A stretch of DNA of 64,000 nucleotides, from assembly GCF_019733355.1 (NCBI RefSeq), contig NZ_JAIHLQ010000040.1, forward strand, positions 1 through 64,000, in the 5' to 3' direction. This stretch comes from Pseudomonas baetica. Lineage in GTDB: Bacteria; Pseudomonadota; Gammaproteobacteria; Pseudomonadales; Pseudomonadaceae. The position numbers were made by a program, and so were the translations under genes. How positions within the stretch are numbered: position 1 is the stretch's first letter; each line of letters starts with the position of its first letter. Under the pieces are notes generated by a model. That model was not told the origin of the DNA. It ran no database searches and worked only from the letters and a program-made list of their open reading frames with translations. Below are positions 1 through 8,614 of this stretch, in pieces.

Positions 1-133
1 GCGCAGTACTGCGCAAGAACTTGCGCAGTACTGCGCAAGAAGTTGCGCACTCGTCTGTACAGAACGGATTACGTGGGCTGTAGGGATGTGTCCACACGGT
101 TATCCACATTTTAGTGCGCAAAAAGTTGCGCAC
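1..133. repeat. Iteron-like palindromic TTGCGCA repeats
   Basis: An 18-bp perfect palindrome TTGCGCAGTACTGCGCAA lies at 21-38. A second copy, cut by the window edge, occupies 1-16, giving a 22-bp period. A further half site TTGCGCAC follows at 43-50, and an inverted pair GTGCGCAA-AAAG-TTGCGCAC sits at 114-133. No gene is seen between 134 and 308. The pattern could be a multi-site operator of a divergent gene left of the window or an iteron cluster; the sequence does not decide. Confidence 0.7.
100..108 (+). other. Consensus DnaA box
   Basis: TTATCCACA matches the DnaA box consensus exactly. It lies between the TTGCGCA repeats, and a looser version TGTCCACAC is at 89-97. A single 9-mer can occur by chance, so DnaA binding is inferred only from its company with the repeats. 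Confidence 0.35.
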
Positions 134-308
134 TTCAATAATTCTGGATTTTCCGCTGAGTAGTCTCCCCCGCAGGAGTCAACACCTCCTACTTACGACC
201 ATGGGCCTCGTTCTTGTCTCCGATGTGCGCATCCCTTGAGAAACGTCAACAACACCTCGATTCGGATGGGTTAACGTAGCCAGACTCTCGCCGACTTGAG
301 GATTGCAC

Positions 309-1376
309 ATGCTTGCCAACCGCCCTGAAGTGGATGTCGCGATTATCGGCGGAGGCCAGTCCGCACTTGCCGTCGCTTACTTTCTGCGCCGAACCGGACG
401 TTCCTTTGTCATCATCGACGCTGAAGACGCGCCGGGCGGCGCCTGGCGGCATGGCTGGGACTCGTTACGACTGTTTTCACCCTCGACCTGGAGTTCCATC
501 GCTGGCTGGATGATGCCGCCGGTCACGGACGGTTATCCGAGCCGCGGCCACGTACTGGATTATCTGCGCCAGTATGAGCAACGCTACCAATTCCCTACCG
601 AACGCCCCTTTTGGGTAAACGCCGTTGAACGCTGGGGCGATCGCCTCCACGTAAAGGCCCAGGGCCGCACCTGGCTGGCGCGCGCGGTCGTCAGCGCAAC
701 GGGCACCTGGCGTCATCCCTACGTGCCACATTACCCCGGCAGTGAGACCTTTACCGGCCAACAACTGCATTCGGCTCACTACGTTGATGCCAAGCCATTC
801 GCCGGAAAAAAAGTTCTGGTGGTGGGTGGTGGCAACTCCGGCGCACAGATCCTCGCGGAAGTGTCACTGGTGGCCGACGCCACATGGATCACCCCTCAGC
901 CCCCGCAATTTCTCGCCGACGACGTCGATGGACGGGTGCTGTTCGAGCGCGCCACAGCACGCTGGAAAGCCCAACTCGCGGGCATCGTCGTGGAGCAACC
1001 GGTGGGTGGCTTGGGTGACATTGTGATGGTGCCGCCAGTCGTCGAAGCCCGGGAGCGCGGCGTACTGCAAGCAGTTCGGCCTTTCCTGGCCTTCACCGAA
1101 ACCGGCGTGACGTGGGCTGATGGCTCGCAAACACCGGTCGATGCGGTGATCTGGTGCACCGGTTTCCGCCCGGCCCTCGGCTATCTGGAGTCATTGGGCG
1201 TCTGTACCGCCGACGGGCGTGTGGCCGTCGAAGGCACGCGTTCGATCCAGGAGCCGCGCTTGTGGTTGGTGGGTTACGGAGACTGGACAGGCGCCGCATC
1301 CGCGACACTGATCGGTGTAACCCGTACAGCGCGCAGTACCGTTGAGGAGATTGAGGGATTTTTAATGGAGCAGTGA
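309..1376 (+). CDS. ArsO-like flavin-dependent monooxygenase / NAD(P)-binding oxidoreductase
   Basis: A 355-residue FAD/NADPH two-dinucleotide-fold enzyme. The N-terminal FAD motif is [10 protein letters not shown] near residue 12, a GGAW segment follows, and the NADPH motif [10 protein letters not shown] lies near residue 170. The motif CTGFRP near residue 280 and a C-terminal VGYGDWTG stretch are typical of the ArsO/CzcO-like branch of flavin monooxygenases. ATG at 309 is chosen over an upstream TTG at 303 because TTGAGGA at 296-302 is well spaced as a ribosome site. ArsO homologues usually sit in ars operons; here the only ars gene (arsB) is 30 kb away. The substrate is therefore open. Confidence 0.75.
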   Translation: MLANRPEVDVAIIGGGQSALAVAYFLRRTGRSFVIIDAEDAPGGAWRHGWDSLRLFSPSTWSSIAGWMMPPVTDGYPSRGHVLDYLRQYEQRYQFPTERPFWVNAVERWGDRLHVKAQGRTWLARAVVSATGTWRHPYVPHYPGSETFTGQQLHSAHYVDAKPFAGKKVLVVGGGNSGAQILAEVSLVADATWITPQPPQFLADDVDGRVLFERATARWKAQLAGIVVEQPVGGLGDIVMVPPVVEARERGVLQAVRPFLAFTETGVTWADGSQTPVDAVIWCTGFRPALGYLESLGVCTADGRVAVEGTRSIQEPRLWLVGYGDWTGAASATLIGVTRTARSTVEEIEGFLMEQ

Positions 1377-1404
1377 ATCGCCCCGCTTACGGCGCGAGGC
1401 GTTG

Positions 1405-2643
1405 TCATTGCAGCCAGACACCCGCCCACATCGCCAGCGTCAACCCTGCCTGGCCGGGAATCACATACGCGGCGAACCGTCGGCCGCCACTGACCCACGC
1501 CACCACACATTTGCTCACCGAGTTGCTACTGACAGCGATCAGCGCAGGGCCGGCAATGGCCTCAAGCGGCAACTGGCCGGATTCGGCCAACGCGGCGATT
1601 GATGCCGTTGAAGAGTGTGCGTCAGCGAAACCGGTAAACGTGGCCGTCAACATCACACCCACCTCACCAAAGAGGTTGAGCATGACCGACGACAACAAGG
1701 TGATGCCCGTCAGGGTCAACGTCACGACCAAGGCCAACTTGAGGTTAAACGCACCTCCTACCTTGATCGGTTGGTTGGCGCGGGCTTCAGGCCTGGGAAA
1801 CATCAGGCACACGCCGTACAACGCTGTGGCGGCGAAACCGCCTAACAGCGGCGCCCACATGTGACGTAACAGAGCGGTGTCGACCGCCGCCAGGATCAAG
1901 CCAACCTGAACGACAGTGGCCAGATTGGACAAAATCGCGGCCGCCGCCAGGACTTTGATGTTTTGCGGCTCCTTGGCGACCAGGTGTCCCATGGAGGCGA
2001 TGGTCACGGTGCTGGAAGCAAATCCGGAGGCGATGGCACTGACCGCGTAGCCGTAATGGGTGCCCAGGTTACGCACTGCAATATGACCCAAGGCCCCGAC
2101 CGCCATCAGCATCACAGTCAAGGTGCAAATAGTGCGCAGATTGATCGCGCCGTAGGGGCCGATGAAACGGTCCGGAGCCAAAGGCAGAACCACCAGTGCG
2201 ACGACCAAAAGCACCAGACCATCGCGCATTTCTGCTTCGGTCAACTGGCTGTTGGCGAAGTAATGCAGTTTCTGGCGGTACGCCAGCAGCCCCGCGATCA
2301 CCACGCCTATGGCAATGGCCAGTTCCGGCGCGGTGCCACACAAGGCCCCTAAAACCAACACCGTGAGCAACGCCACTTCACTGGTCACGCCCGGGTCGTC
2401 GCTCAGGCTGCGCCAGTAAGCCACGGTGATCAGCAAGGCTAAGCAGATCGCCACGATCCCCAACAGCAGAGCACCACCGACCTGCATCGCCACATAGCCC
2501 AGCAACGCCGTAATGGCGAACGTGCGCAAGCCGGCGAAGGCTCGGCTGACCCCTTCTCCCTTGTGCCGTTCGCGCTCCAGACCGACGAGCATGCCGATCC
2601 CCAGCGCTGCCGCCGCACCGGTCATGCCAAGGGTTTCATTCAT
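1405..2643 (-). CDS. MgtC/SapB-type and DUF4010 membrane protein
   Basis: A 412-residue polytopic inner-membrane protein with about a dozen hydrophobic segments. The N-terminus holds the MgtC/SapB signature region (GMLVGLERERH near residue 18, then AGLRTFAITALLG). The C-terminal half matches the DUF4010 pattern, with GFADAHSSTASIAAL and an SSNSVSK segment. A role in ion homeostasis or transport is likely from the family, but the substrate is unknown. ATG at 2643 is preferred to an in-frame TTG at 2679, because a GGGGA stretch precedes it at normal spacing. The gene converges on the ArsO-like gene, with 28 bp between the two stop codons. Confidence 0.8.
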   Translation of the reverse strand: MNETLGMTGAAAALGIGMLVGLERERHKGEGVSRAFAGLRTFAITALLGYVAMQVGGALLLGIVAICLALLITVAYWRSLSDDPGVTSEVALLTVLVLGALCGTAPELAIAIGVVIAGLLAYRQKLHYFANSQLTEAEMRDGLVLLVVALVVLPLAPDRFIGPYGAINLRTICTLTVMLMAVGALGHIAVRNLGTHYGYAVSAIASGFASSTVTIASMGHLVAKEPQNIKVLAAAAILSNLATVVQVGLILAAVDTALLRHMWAPLLGGFAATALYGVCLMFPRPEARANQPIKVGGAFNLKLALVVTLTLTGITLLSSVMLNLFGEVGVMLTATFTGFADAHSSTASIAALAESGQLPLEAIAGPALIAVSSNSVSKCVVAWVSGGRRFAAYVIPGQAGLTLAMWAGVWLQ

Positions 2644-2959
2644 AGCGTCCCCGTCCGAGTGAGTATTGAGCCCTTTCAATCCGGTAGCACACCCCCGCGC
2701 GTCGTTTCGTTGCAGGGTGCAGCCTTTCGCAGCGAACTATCGAGGGAATATGCCCATGTGCATTCGCCTGAGTTCAGCATGGACCCAAGACTGCGCCAGT
2801 ACGAAGGACGAAAGGTTGATGACGGTCAACCGTTGGAGGATGAAGGCGCAGTGGCTCACCGCGCAGTACCGCACACAGTTGTCGAGCAACTCACGTCGAT
2901 CTCTGACTATCGCTGGCGACATTGCCGATCTTCAAACCGCCGGCGCCCAACAAGACGTT
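2644..2959. other. Gene-free stretch between two leftward genes
   Basis: About 316 bp upstream of the MgtC-like gene and downstream of the TonB receptor. No convincing reading frame, RNA or strong hairpin is visible. Frames that cross it belong to long antisense shadows of the receptor gene. It presumably holds the promoter of the MgtC-like gene. Confidence 0.4.
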
Positions 2960-5086
2960 CTACAAGGTATAGGCGATCCCGACTTGTACCGTTCGTGGCG
3001 CCCCCGGATAGGCGTAGACGTTGCCGAACGCGCCCTCTTCGTAATCCCGGTCAAACAGGTTTTTCACGTCGAGGTTGAGCCGCACCTTGTCATTGACTTT
3101 GTAGTAGCCGAGCAAATCGACAACGGTGTAACTGTCCATCGAGAAAGCGGTGTTGGCGGTTTGTCCGGCGCGCTCATCGACGTACTTGAGCCCCGTTCCC
3201 AGCCCCAACCCTTTGAGGGCGCCGTCCTGGAATTCATAAACGTTGAGCAGGCTGAAGCTGTTTTTCGGGATGTTCACCAGCCGTGTACCGGAGCGCATCA
3301 CGTTGTCCTTGGTCACCTCGGCATCAACGTAGGCATACCCACCGATCACACGCCATTCGGGGGTCAGGTTGCCGGCAACGTTCACGTCCAGGCCACGGCT
3401 ACGCACTTCCCCGGCGGCCACGCTGAACGTCGAGTCCACAGGGTCAGTGGTCAACACGTTGCGTTTCTCGATCTGATAGATCGCCGCATCGACGCTCAAC
3501 TGTTGCTCCAGTGCCTCCCACTTCAACCCGATCTCATAGGACTTGCCTTCCTCCGGCTCAAAGCCACCGCCCTGTCGACTGGCGCCGGTGTTGGGTTTGA
3601 ACGAGCGCGCGGTGTCCGCGTAGACCGCAACGGTGTCGGTCAGGTCGTAGGTCAAGCCGATGCGCGGCGTCACCGCGTGATCACTGGCCTGCCAGCTTTT
3701 AGCGCCCGGCACGTAGGTTTCGTAGTCGTGTTCGAAACGCTCGAAACGCGCCCCGGCCAGTACTTTGAGTCGTTCGGTCAGTGCCACTTGGTCCTGCACA
3801 AACGCGGCGTAGGTCTTGAGGTTTTCTTTGTCGTGGGTCGGGGTCCGGGTCAACGCCGGGCGTGGCTGGCCGTAGACCGGATTGAAGATGTCGATCGCAT
3901 AGGCACCCACCGCGCCACTGGAACGCTGGATGATCGAATTGTAGTCGTAGTCTTCGTATTCGATGCCGGTCAGCAACGTGTGCTGCAAACCACCGGTGGT
4001 GAAGTGGCCGGTCAGGTTGAGTTGGGTGTCCTTGTCCGTCCACTCCAGCTTGCGGTAGTTGAAATTTCGCCCCAGGGTTCGGCCGTCGGCGGCAATGCCA
4101 TTGGCCTCGATTGCGTTGCCCTGCAACGTACCCTCGAGCCACTGGAAGCCACCGCCCAGCGTCCAGTCGTCATTGAGAATGTGTTCGAAACGCAGTTGCG
4201 CCATGTTGTTGTCGTTGTGCAACTTGCCGGCGTCTTTTTCGCCAAAGAACGTGTCGCGCGACGCTGTGCCGATTTGTTTGGCGTAGCGCGTTACGCCACG
4301 ATCCAGCGGATGATTGTTGCGCATGAAATCGCCTTCGAAAATCACTCGCGTCGCATCGCTCGCCTGCCAGGTTAGAACCGGCGTCACACCATAGCGCTCC
4401 GTTTCAACGTGATCACGGAACGTATCACCACCCTCGCCCACCACATTGAGCCGATAGGCCAGACGCCCCTCTTCATCCAACGGGCCGGAAGCGTCCAGCG
4501 TGCCGCGCTTCATGCCTTGATCGTTCAACTGGCTACCCAATGTAACCGTGGGCTCGGCAAGTGGCTGCTTGGAAACGACATTGAATGTACCGCCAGGATC
4601 GCCTCGGCCATACAACATGGTTGCGGGCCCGCGAAGAACCTCCAGACGCTCGATAGTGTTGGCATCGGGCATGTTCGGATAACCGCGATTGATCGGGAAA
4701 CCATTGCGATAGAACTCGCCGGTGGTAAAACCGCGCACCGTAAACGTGGTCAGCCCCTGCCCCCCAAAATTGTTCGCCCGCCCTACGCCGCCGGCGTAAT
4801 CCAATGCGTCTTGCAGACGGGTGGCGCCGATGTCTTCAACGGCGTCCTTCGATACCACGCTGATGGATTGCGGTGTGTCATGAATCGAGGTGTCGGTGCG
4901 CGTGGCACTGGCAGAACGCGTTGCGCGATAACCCTGTACCGGGCCGTCCGCCCGTTCGTAATCTGCCGTGCCAACCACGTCGGTTGCCTCCAGCTCAAGA
5001 GCTGAAGCGCCGGAGTTGGCTTGCTCAGCCCAGGAAGAAGGGGACAACGCCTGCAGCACACAGATGGAAAGCAGAGTTCGACGCAT
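2960..5086 (-). CDS. TonB-dependent siderophore receptor
   Basis: A 708-residue outer-membrane receptor with a signal peptide (residues 1 to about 21, ending at SSWAEQ). A plug domain follows, with RTDTSIHDTPQSISVV, an IERLEVLRGPATMLYG segment and a GGTFNVVSKQP stretch. The 22-strand barrel then ends in FDRDYEEG and VQVGIAYTL. There is no N-terminal STN signalling domain, so it is a plain transporter, probably for a ferric hydroxamate-type siderophore by similarity of the plug. The start MRRTLLS is chosen because it gives a proper signal peptide; the 33 residues before it are not credible. The last residue is Leu rather than the usual aromatic. A Fur box lies upstream. Confidence 0.9.
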   Translation of the reverse strand: MRRTLLSICVLQALSPSSWAEQANSGASALELEATDVVGTADYERADGPVQGYRATRSASATRTDTSIHDTPQSISVVSKDAVEDIGATRLQDALDYAGGVGRANNFGGQGLTTFTVRGFTTGEFYRNGFPINRGYPNMPDANTIERLEVLRGPATMLYGRGDPGGTFNVVSKQPLAEPTVTLGSQLNDQGMKRGTLDASGPLDEEGRLAYRLNVVGEGGDTFRDHVETERYGVTPVLTWQASDATRVIFEGDFMRNNHPLDRGVTRYAKQIGTASRDTFFGEKDAGKLHNDNNMAQLRFEHILNDDWTLGGGFQWLEGTLQGNAIEANGIAADGRTLGRNFNYRKLEWTDKDTQLNLTGHFTTGGLQHTLLTGIEYEDYDYNSIIQRSSGAVGAYAIDIFNPVYGQPRPALTRTPTHDKENLKTYAAFVQDQVALTERLKVLAGARFERFEHDYETYVPGAKSWQASDHAVTPRIGLTYDLTDTVAVYADTARSFKPNTGASRQGGGFEPEEGKSYEIGLKWEALEQQLSVDAAIYQIEKRNVLTTDPVDSTFSVAAGEVRSRGLDVNVAGNLTPEWRVIGGYAYVDAEVTKDNVMRSGTRLVNIPKNSFSLLNVYEFQDGALKGLGLGTGLKYVDERAGQTANTAFSMDSYTVVDLLGYYKVNDKVRLNLDVKNLFDRDYEEGAFGNVYAYPGAPRTVQVGIAYTL

Positions 5087-5164
5087 GAGGGAAACCTTAC
5101 GAATAGGCAAAAACGAAGGGCAAAACTGCCAGCAAACCGCGGCGCATGGTATACCGGATATTTT

Positions 5165-5189
5165 GCAATTGAAACGTATTCCCATTCGC
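5165..5189 (-). promoter_or_regulatory. Putative Fur box
   Basis: Read on the minus strand, the site begins GCGAATGGGAATACG and ends TTTCAATTGC. It is a near-palindrome of the GATAAT-type Fur consensus as seen in pseudomonads. It lies about 80 bp upstream of the receptor ATG, the expected place for iron repression. Confidence 0.65.
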
Positions 5190-5266
5190 TTGTGCGCTTG
5201 ATTTCACCTCGCTAATGGCACTCAGCGTTCTACGGATTCGCGACAGCATCCATCAGGTTGTCGATA

Positions 5267-5851
5267 TCAAATACTGAGCAGTTGCTTTGTGGTCGCCATC
5301 GAGGTGTTCAACGATTGCCCCGTCCGTTGCAATTTGTTCAGCAAACTGGCGCCCAACCACTGTTGATACAGCCTTTCCGCCAACTGACGCGCATCGCCCT
5401 CAGGCAGGCTCTGTTCAGCCTGGCCCTGTTCAATACAAAGGGTGATACGCGCCACCACTTGCTCGGCGCCATCACGCAACGTGAGGCGCATCGACTCGGA
5501 CAGATCAGCAACCTCCGCACTGAGTTTCACCACCAGACACTCGTCGCCGTGCCCTTCCAGGGTGCAGCGATTCTGCCAGCCCTGCCAGTAATCCATCAGC
5601 CGTTCATAGGCACTCAGGCCCGGCAGTGTCAGGCGCCGCTCCATGTCGGCGAGGTAGCCGACGAAGTAGTCCTCAAGCAGCGCCTGGCCGTAGAGTTCCT
5701 TGGATTTGAAGTAGTGATAGAACGAGCCCTTGGGCACGCCTGCGGTTTGCAGGATTTCGTTGAGGCCAACGCTGGTGAAGCCCTTCTCGGCCATCATGCG
5801 GTGGCCGGTATCGAGCAAATGTTGGCGGGTGTCGTCGTAGGTCGGTTTCAT
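5267..5851 (-). CDS. TetR-family repressor, NemR-like
   Basis: A 194-residue TetR regulator. The N-terminal helix-turn-helix spans about residues 8-54 and includes GLNEILQTAGVPKGSFYHYFKS. The C-terminal ligand domain carries Cys96, Cys105 and Cys139; in E. coli NemR, cysteines in this domain sense electrophiles and hypochlorite. It is divergent from a DJ-1/PfpI gene and an old yellow enzyme gene, the same company nemR keeps with nemA. ATG at 5851 is chosen because TetR proteins start just before the first helix. Three copies of a palindrome TAGAC-N5-GTCTA in the locus are its probable operators, one of them just upstream of its own gene. Confidence 0.85.
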   Translation of the reverse strand: MKPTYDDTRQHLLDTGHRMMAEKGFTSVGLNEILQTAGVPKGSFYHYFKSKELYGQALLEDYFVGYLADMERRLTLPGLSAYERLMDYWQGWQNRCTLEGHGDECLVVKLSAEVADLSESMRLTLRDGAEQVVARITLCIEQGQAEQSLPEGDARQLAERLYQQWLGASLLNKLQRTGQSLNTSMATTKQLLSI

Positions 5852-5872
5852 GGGGCGCAAATTACCAAACAA

Positions 5873-5887
5873 TAGACCAGTCGTATA
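5873..5887. promoter_or_regulatory. TetR/NemR operator copy 1
   Basis: The sequence TAGACCAGTCGTATA has the reverse complement TATACGACTGGTCTA, matching the other two sites in the locus. It lies 22 bp upstream of the repressor's own ATG, so it is likely autoregulatory. Confidence 0.7.
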
Positions 5888-5947
5888 TTTCACGGAGGCG
5901 AGAGTTTGCCATACCCGAGCGATAAAAACCCATGGCAAAAAAAACAC

Positions 5948-5962
5948 TAGACGACTGGTCTA
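5948..5962. promoter_or_regulatory. TetR/NemR operator copy 2
   Basis: TAGACGACTGGTCTA has perfect 5-bp arms (TAGAC/GTCTA). It sits in the divergent intergenic region, about 100 bp before the DJ-1/PfpI gene, and probably controls it. Confidence 0.75.
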
Positions 5963-6060
5963 ATTGGAAACTATGCTGTGCCCCGACAAACATCAACGGG
6001 TGTCCACAACGTGCGAATCCGTCGCGCTTCGATAACACCTGATCAACGCAAGGGTGCTTT

Positions 6061-6738
6061 ATGAAAATCCTGATGGTTCTGACTTCCCACGATCAACTCG
6101 GCAGTACTGGTAAGAAGACCGGCTTCTGGCTCGAAGAGTTCGCCGCGCCCTACTACGCCTTCAAAGATGCCGGCGCACAGATCACCGTGGTTTCACCCGC
6201 TGGCGGCCAGCCGCCACTCGATCCGAAAAGTGATGCGCCTGATGCGCAAACGGCCGAAACCGAGCGTTTTCGCAATGACCCGGCCACTCAACAGGTTCTG
6301 GCCAACACCGGGCGCCTGGCCGATGTCAGCGCTGATGATTTCGATGCCGTGTTCTACCCCGGTGGCCACGGCCCACTCTGGGATCTGGCCGAAGACAAAC
6401 ACTCGATCGCGTTGATCGAAGCCTTCGACCGCAGCAACAAACCCCATGGTTTTGTCTGCCACGCACCTGGCGTGCTGCGTCACGTCGTTGCAGCGGATGG
6501 CAAACCGCTGATCCAGAATCGCGAAGCGACCGGTTTCACCAATTCCGAAGAAGCCGCGGTCGGCCTGACGGATGTGGTGCCGTTTCTGATCGAAGACGAG
6601 TTTCAGCGTCTCGGCGGGCGCTACGCCAAAGCCGCCGACTGGCAGGTGCATGTGGTGGCTGATGGGCAACTGGTCACCGGGCAGAATCCGGCCAGCTCCG
6701 CCGCCGTGGCCGAGAAACTGCTGAAGATGCTCGGCTGA
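6061..6738 (+). CDS. DJ-1/PfpI family protein, Hsp31-type glyoxalase-like
   Basis: A 225-residue protein of the type 1 glutamine-amidotransferase-like fold. Key residues are visible: Glu25/Glu26 in GFWLEE, the nucleophile Cys133 with His134 in FVCHAPG, and the YPGGHGP oxyanion stretch near residue 99. These features fit glutathione-independent glyoxalases and Hsp31/YhbO-type carbonyl-detoxifying proteins. The gene lies between two operators of the adjacent TetR repressor and ends at a strong hairpin. It is therefore inferred to be induced by reactive electrophiles such as methylglyoxal or quinones, alongside the reductase downstream. Confidence 0.88.
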   Translation: MKILMVLTSHDQLGSTGKKTGFWLEEFAAPYYAFKDAGAQITVVSPAGGQPPLDPKSDAPDAQTAETERFRNDPATQQVLANTGRLADVSADDFDAVFYPGGHGPLWDLAEDKHSIALIEAFDRSNKPHGFVCHAPGVLRHVVAADGKPLIQNREATGFTNSEEAAVGLTDVVPFLIEDEFQRLGGRYAKAADWQVHVVADGQLVTGQNPASSAAVAEKLLKMLG

Positions 6739-6754
6739 TTCTTTTACAGATCCG

Positions 6755-6787
6755 AACACCGTGTGCGTGTTGCACGGTGTTTTTTTT
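6755..6787 (+). terminator. Rho-independent terminator
   Basis: The stem AACACCGTG/CACGGTGTT has a 9-nt loop and is followed by a run of T up to 6787. It separates the DJ-1 gene from the old yellow enzyme gene, which has its own operator. Confidence 0.85.
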
Positions 6788-6798
6788 CATCCATCCAA

Positions 6799-6813
6799 TA
6801 GTCGACTGGTCTA
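6799..6813. promoter_or_regulatory. TetR/NemR operator copy 3
   Basis: TAGTCGACTGGTCTA shares 13 of 15 bases with copy 2. It lies 40 bp before the old yellow enzyme ATG and after the preceding terminator, so the reductase has a separately controlled promoter. Confidence 0.75.
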
Positions 6814-6853
6814 ATAAACGGTCGGATTGCACTCCTTTATCAAGGGCACCTCC

Positions 6854-7978
6854 ATGCACCACAGCAGTTTCTTCAAACCCGCCACACTGGGCCTTCACAC
6901 CCTGAAAAACCGCATCGTCCTGCCACCGCTCACCCGCCAGCGCAGTACCCAACCGGGCAACGTCGCCAATGAATTGATGGCCGAGTATTACCAACAGCGT
7001 GCCGGTGCTGGTTTGCTCGTCACCGAAGGCACCCAGATCGAACCCCGTGGTCAGGGTTACGCCTGGACACCGGGTATCCATACCGCCGAGCAGATCGCCG
7101 GATGGCGCAAAGTCACCGAAGCCGTGCATGCCCGCGATGGCGTGATTTTCGCCCAGCTCTGGCACGTCGGTCGCGTATCCCACACCGCGTTGCAGCCCAA
7201 CGGTGACGCTCCGGTATCGGCCTCCGCCGTGGCCACTGACCGGGTCAGCGTGTTCATTGAAACCACGCCTGGCGCCGGCGAACTGGTGGCGCCGTCTACC
7301 CCGCGAGCCCTGACCACCGACGAAGTCCAGGACCTCGTGCAGCTCTACATCCAGGCGGCGCGTAATGCGATGGAGGCAGGATTCGACGGTATCGAACTGC
7401 ACTGCGCCAATGGTTATCTGGTCAACCAGTTCATCTCCGCCCATAGCAACCTGCGCACCGACCAGTACGGTGGTTCGCTGCACAACCGCCTGCGTTTTCT
7501 GCGTGAGGTGGTGTCCGGCGTCGCCGAGTGCATCGGCAAGGAAAAGGTTGGCGTACGTTTCGCGCCATTGTTCACCACCACCGATGAAGCGCGGACTTAC
7601 CTGGGCATGGTCGAGGAAGATCCACACACCACTTACATCGAGGCCATCAAGGTGCTGCAAGACGTGGGTATCGCTTATCTGTCCATCGCCGAAGCGGATT
7701 GGGACAATGCGCCAGCCATGCCAGAGACCTTTCGCCAGGCGGTGCGCGATACCTTCAGCGGCGCAATCATTTATGCCGGGCGTTACAACGCTGAGTCGGG
7801 TGCGAAATTGCTCGATTGCGGCCTGGCGGATTTTGTCGCCTTCGGCCGACCGTTCATGGCCAACCCGGACCTCCCTGCGCGAATCGCTAACGACTGGCCG
7901 TTGAATGCACTGAACCCGGCCACGGTGTATGGCGGCAATGCCGAAGGGTATGTGGATTACCCGGCTTACCTCGCCTGA
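6854..7978 (+). CDS. nemA: Old yellow enzyme, N-ethylmaleimide reductase type
   Basis: A 374-residue FMN-dependent alkene reductase with a TIM-barrel fold. It reduces activated C=C bonds of maleimides, enones and quinones and some nitro esters, using NADPH. The substrate-binding pair His183/Asn186 is seen in ELHCANGYL. The segments QLWHVGR (residue 101), RTDQYGGS and FGRPFMANPDLP are typical of the family. The start at 6854 is chosen over an upstream TTG because it gives the normal N-terminus and an AGGG at suitable spacing. It is controlled from its own operator (6799-6813) by the neighbouring TetR protein. The symbol rests on family and context, not on a direct match. Confidence 0.88.
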   Translation: MHHSSFFKPATLGLHTLKNRIVLPPLTRQRSTQPGNVANELMAEYYQQRAGAGLLVTEGTQIEPRGQGYAWTPGIHTAEQIAGWRKVTEAVHARDGVIFAQLWHVGRVSHTALQPNGDAPVSASAVATDRVSVFIETTPGAGELVAPSTPRALTTDEVQDLVQLYIQAARNAMEAGFDGIELHCANGYLVNQFISAHSNLRTDQYGGSLHNRLRFLREVVSGVAECIGKEKVGVRFAPLFTTTDEARTYLGMVEEDPHTTYIEAIKVLQDVGIAYLSIAEADWDNAPAMPETFRQAVRDTFSGAIIYAGRYNAESGAKLLDCGLADFVAFGRPFMANPDLPARIANDWPLNALNPATVYGGNAEGYVDYPAYLA

Positions 7979-7999
7979 CGCACAGTTCTCGACAAAGTG

Positions 8000-8017
8000 C
8001 TCCCGCCCCTGCGGGAG
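8000..8017 (+). terminator. Possible weak terminator hairpin
   Basis: CTCCCGC and GCGGGAG form a 7-bp stem just after the old yellow enzyme gene. No T-run follows, so termination is uncertain. Confidence 0.4.
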
Positions 8018-8134
8018 TGCTGCTTTACGCCGCCCAATCCGTCTCCCGTTACGAGAGGCGACTGGATGTAACGTCTTCCCATCTTCACAAAAAGAACGAC
8101 GCTCCATTGTCAGCTCGATTTTTTCGGCCTATCT

Positions 8135-8153
8135 TTGTAAAAAACCTATACAA
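8135..8153. promoter_or_regulatory. Inverted TTGTA...TATACAA element
   Basis: TTGTAAAAAACCTATACAA lies 11 bp before the DUF393 start. The TTGTA/TACAA dyad with AT-rich centre resembles operators of MerR-family light regulators (CarH/LitR class), which fits the photolyase operon downstream. The assignment is inferred; no such regulator gene is in the window. Confidence 0.4.
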
Positions 8154-8164
8154 GGCACGCCGCA

Positions 8165-8614
8165 ATGTACAACTCAGAGCCGTGGCCATTAACGCTTTAC
8201 TTTGACGGTGAATGCCCACTCTGTGCGCGAGAAATCAAGCTGTTGCGCCAACATGCGGTCGAAACACGACTGCGCTTCGTTGACCTTAGCCATGAGGACT
8301 TCGATCCAGCCGTTCTGGGCTTCACGCTTACGCAAATGCAATCCTCACTGCATGCAAGATTCGACGATGGATGCTGGGTAAAAGGCCTCGACGCCACGCT
8401 GTGGAGCTGGCGAGCCGCAGGGCTTGGTATCTGGGTTGCACCCCTGAACTGGCGTTTGACCCGTCCTTTGTTTGCCATTGCATATCGCTTGTTCTGCCAC
8501 TTGCGCCCTCACTTGGCGTGGCTGCCTCACCCTGACGGCAGCCGGCGTTGTCATGACGGCCACAGCAGTTGTCGCACTCTTATCCAGCCGCAACGCCGCG
8601 AGAAATCCGAATGA
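8165..8614 (+). CDS. DUF393 / DCC thioredoxin-like family protein
   Basis: A 149-residue small protein with the diagnostic DGECPLC motif at residues 14-20 (Cys17, Cys20). This defines the DCC (DUF393) family of putative thiol-disulfide oxidoreductases. No signal peptide is seen; a hydrophobic stretch around residues 85-115 may touch the membrane. Its stop codon overlaps the folE start (ATGA at 8611-8614), so the two are translationally coupled. It is the first gene of a run that includes folE and an FeS-type photolyase, which suggests a redox role in light or oxidative stress. The biochemical function is unknown. Confidence 0.8.
   Translation: MYNSEPWPLTLYFDGECPLCAREIKLLRQHAVETRLRFVDLSHEDFDPAVLGFTLTQMQSSLHARFDDGCWVKGLDATLWSWRAAGLGIWVAPLNWRLTRPLFAIAYRLFCHLRPHLAWLPHPDGSRRCHDGHSSCRTLIQPQRREKSE

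Noticed and set aside
2677-2679. TTG start giving 12 extra residues to the MgtC-like protein
   Set aside because: No ribosome site precedes it, while the ATG at 2643 has one and gives the family N-terminus.
2666-4375. Long plus-strand frame of 569 codons
   Set aside because: It is antisense to the TonB receptor, which has full family motifs. The frame is a product of high GC third positions.
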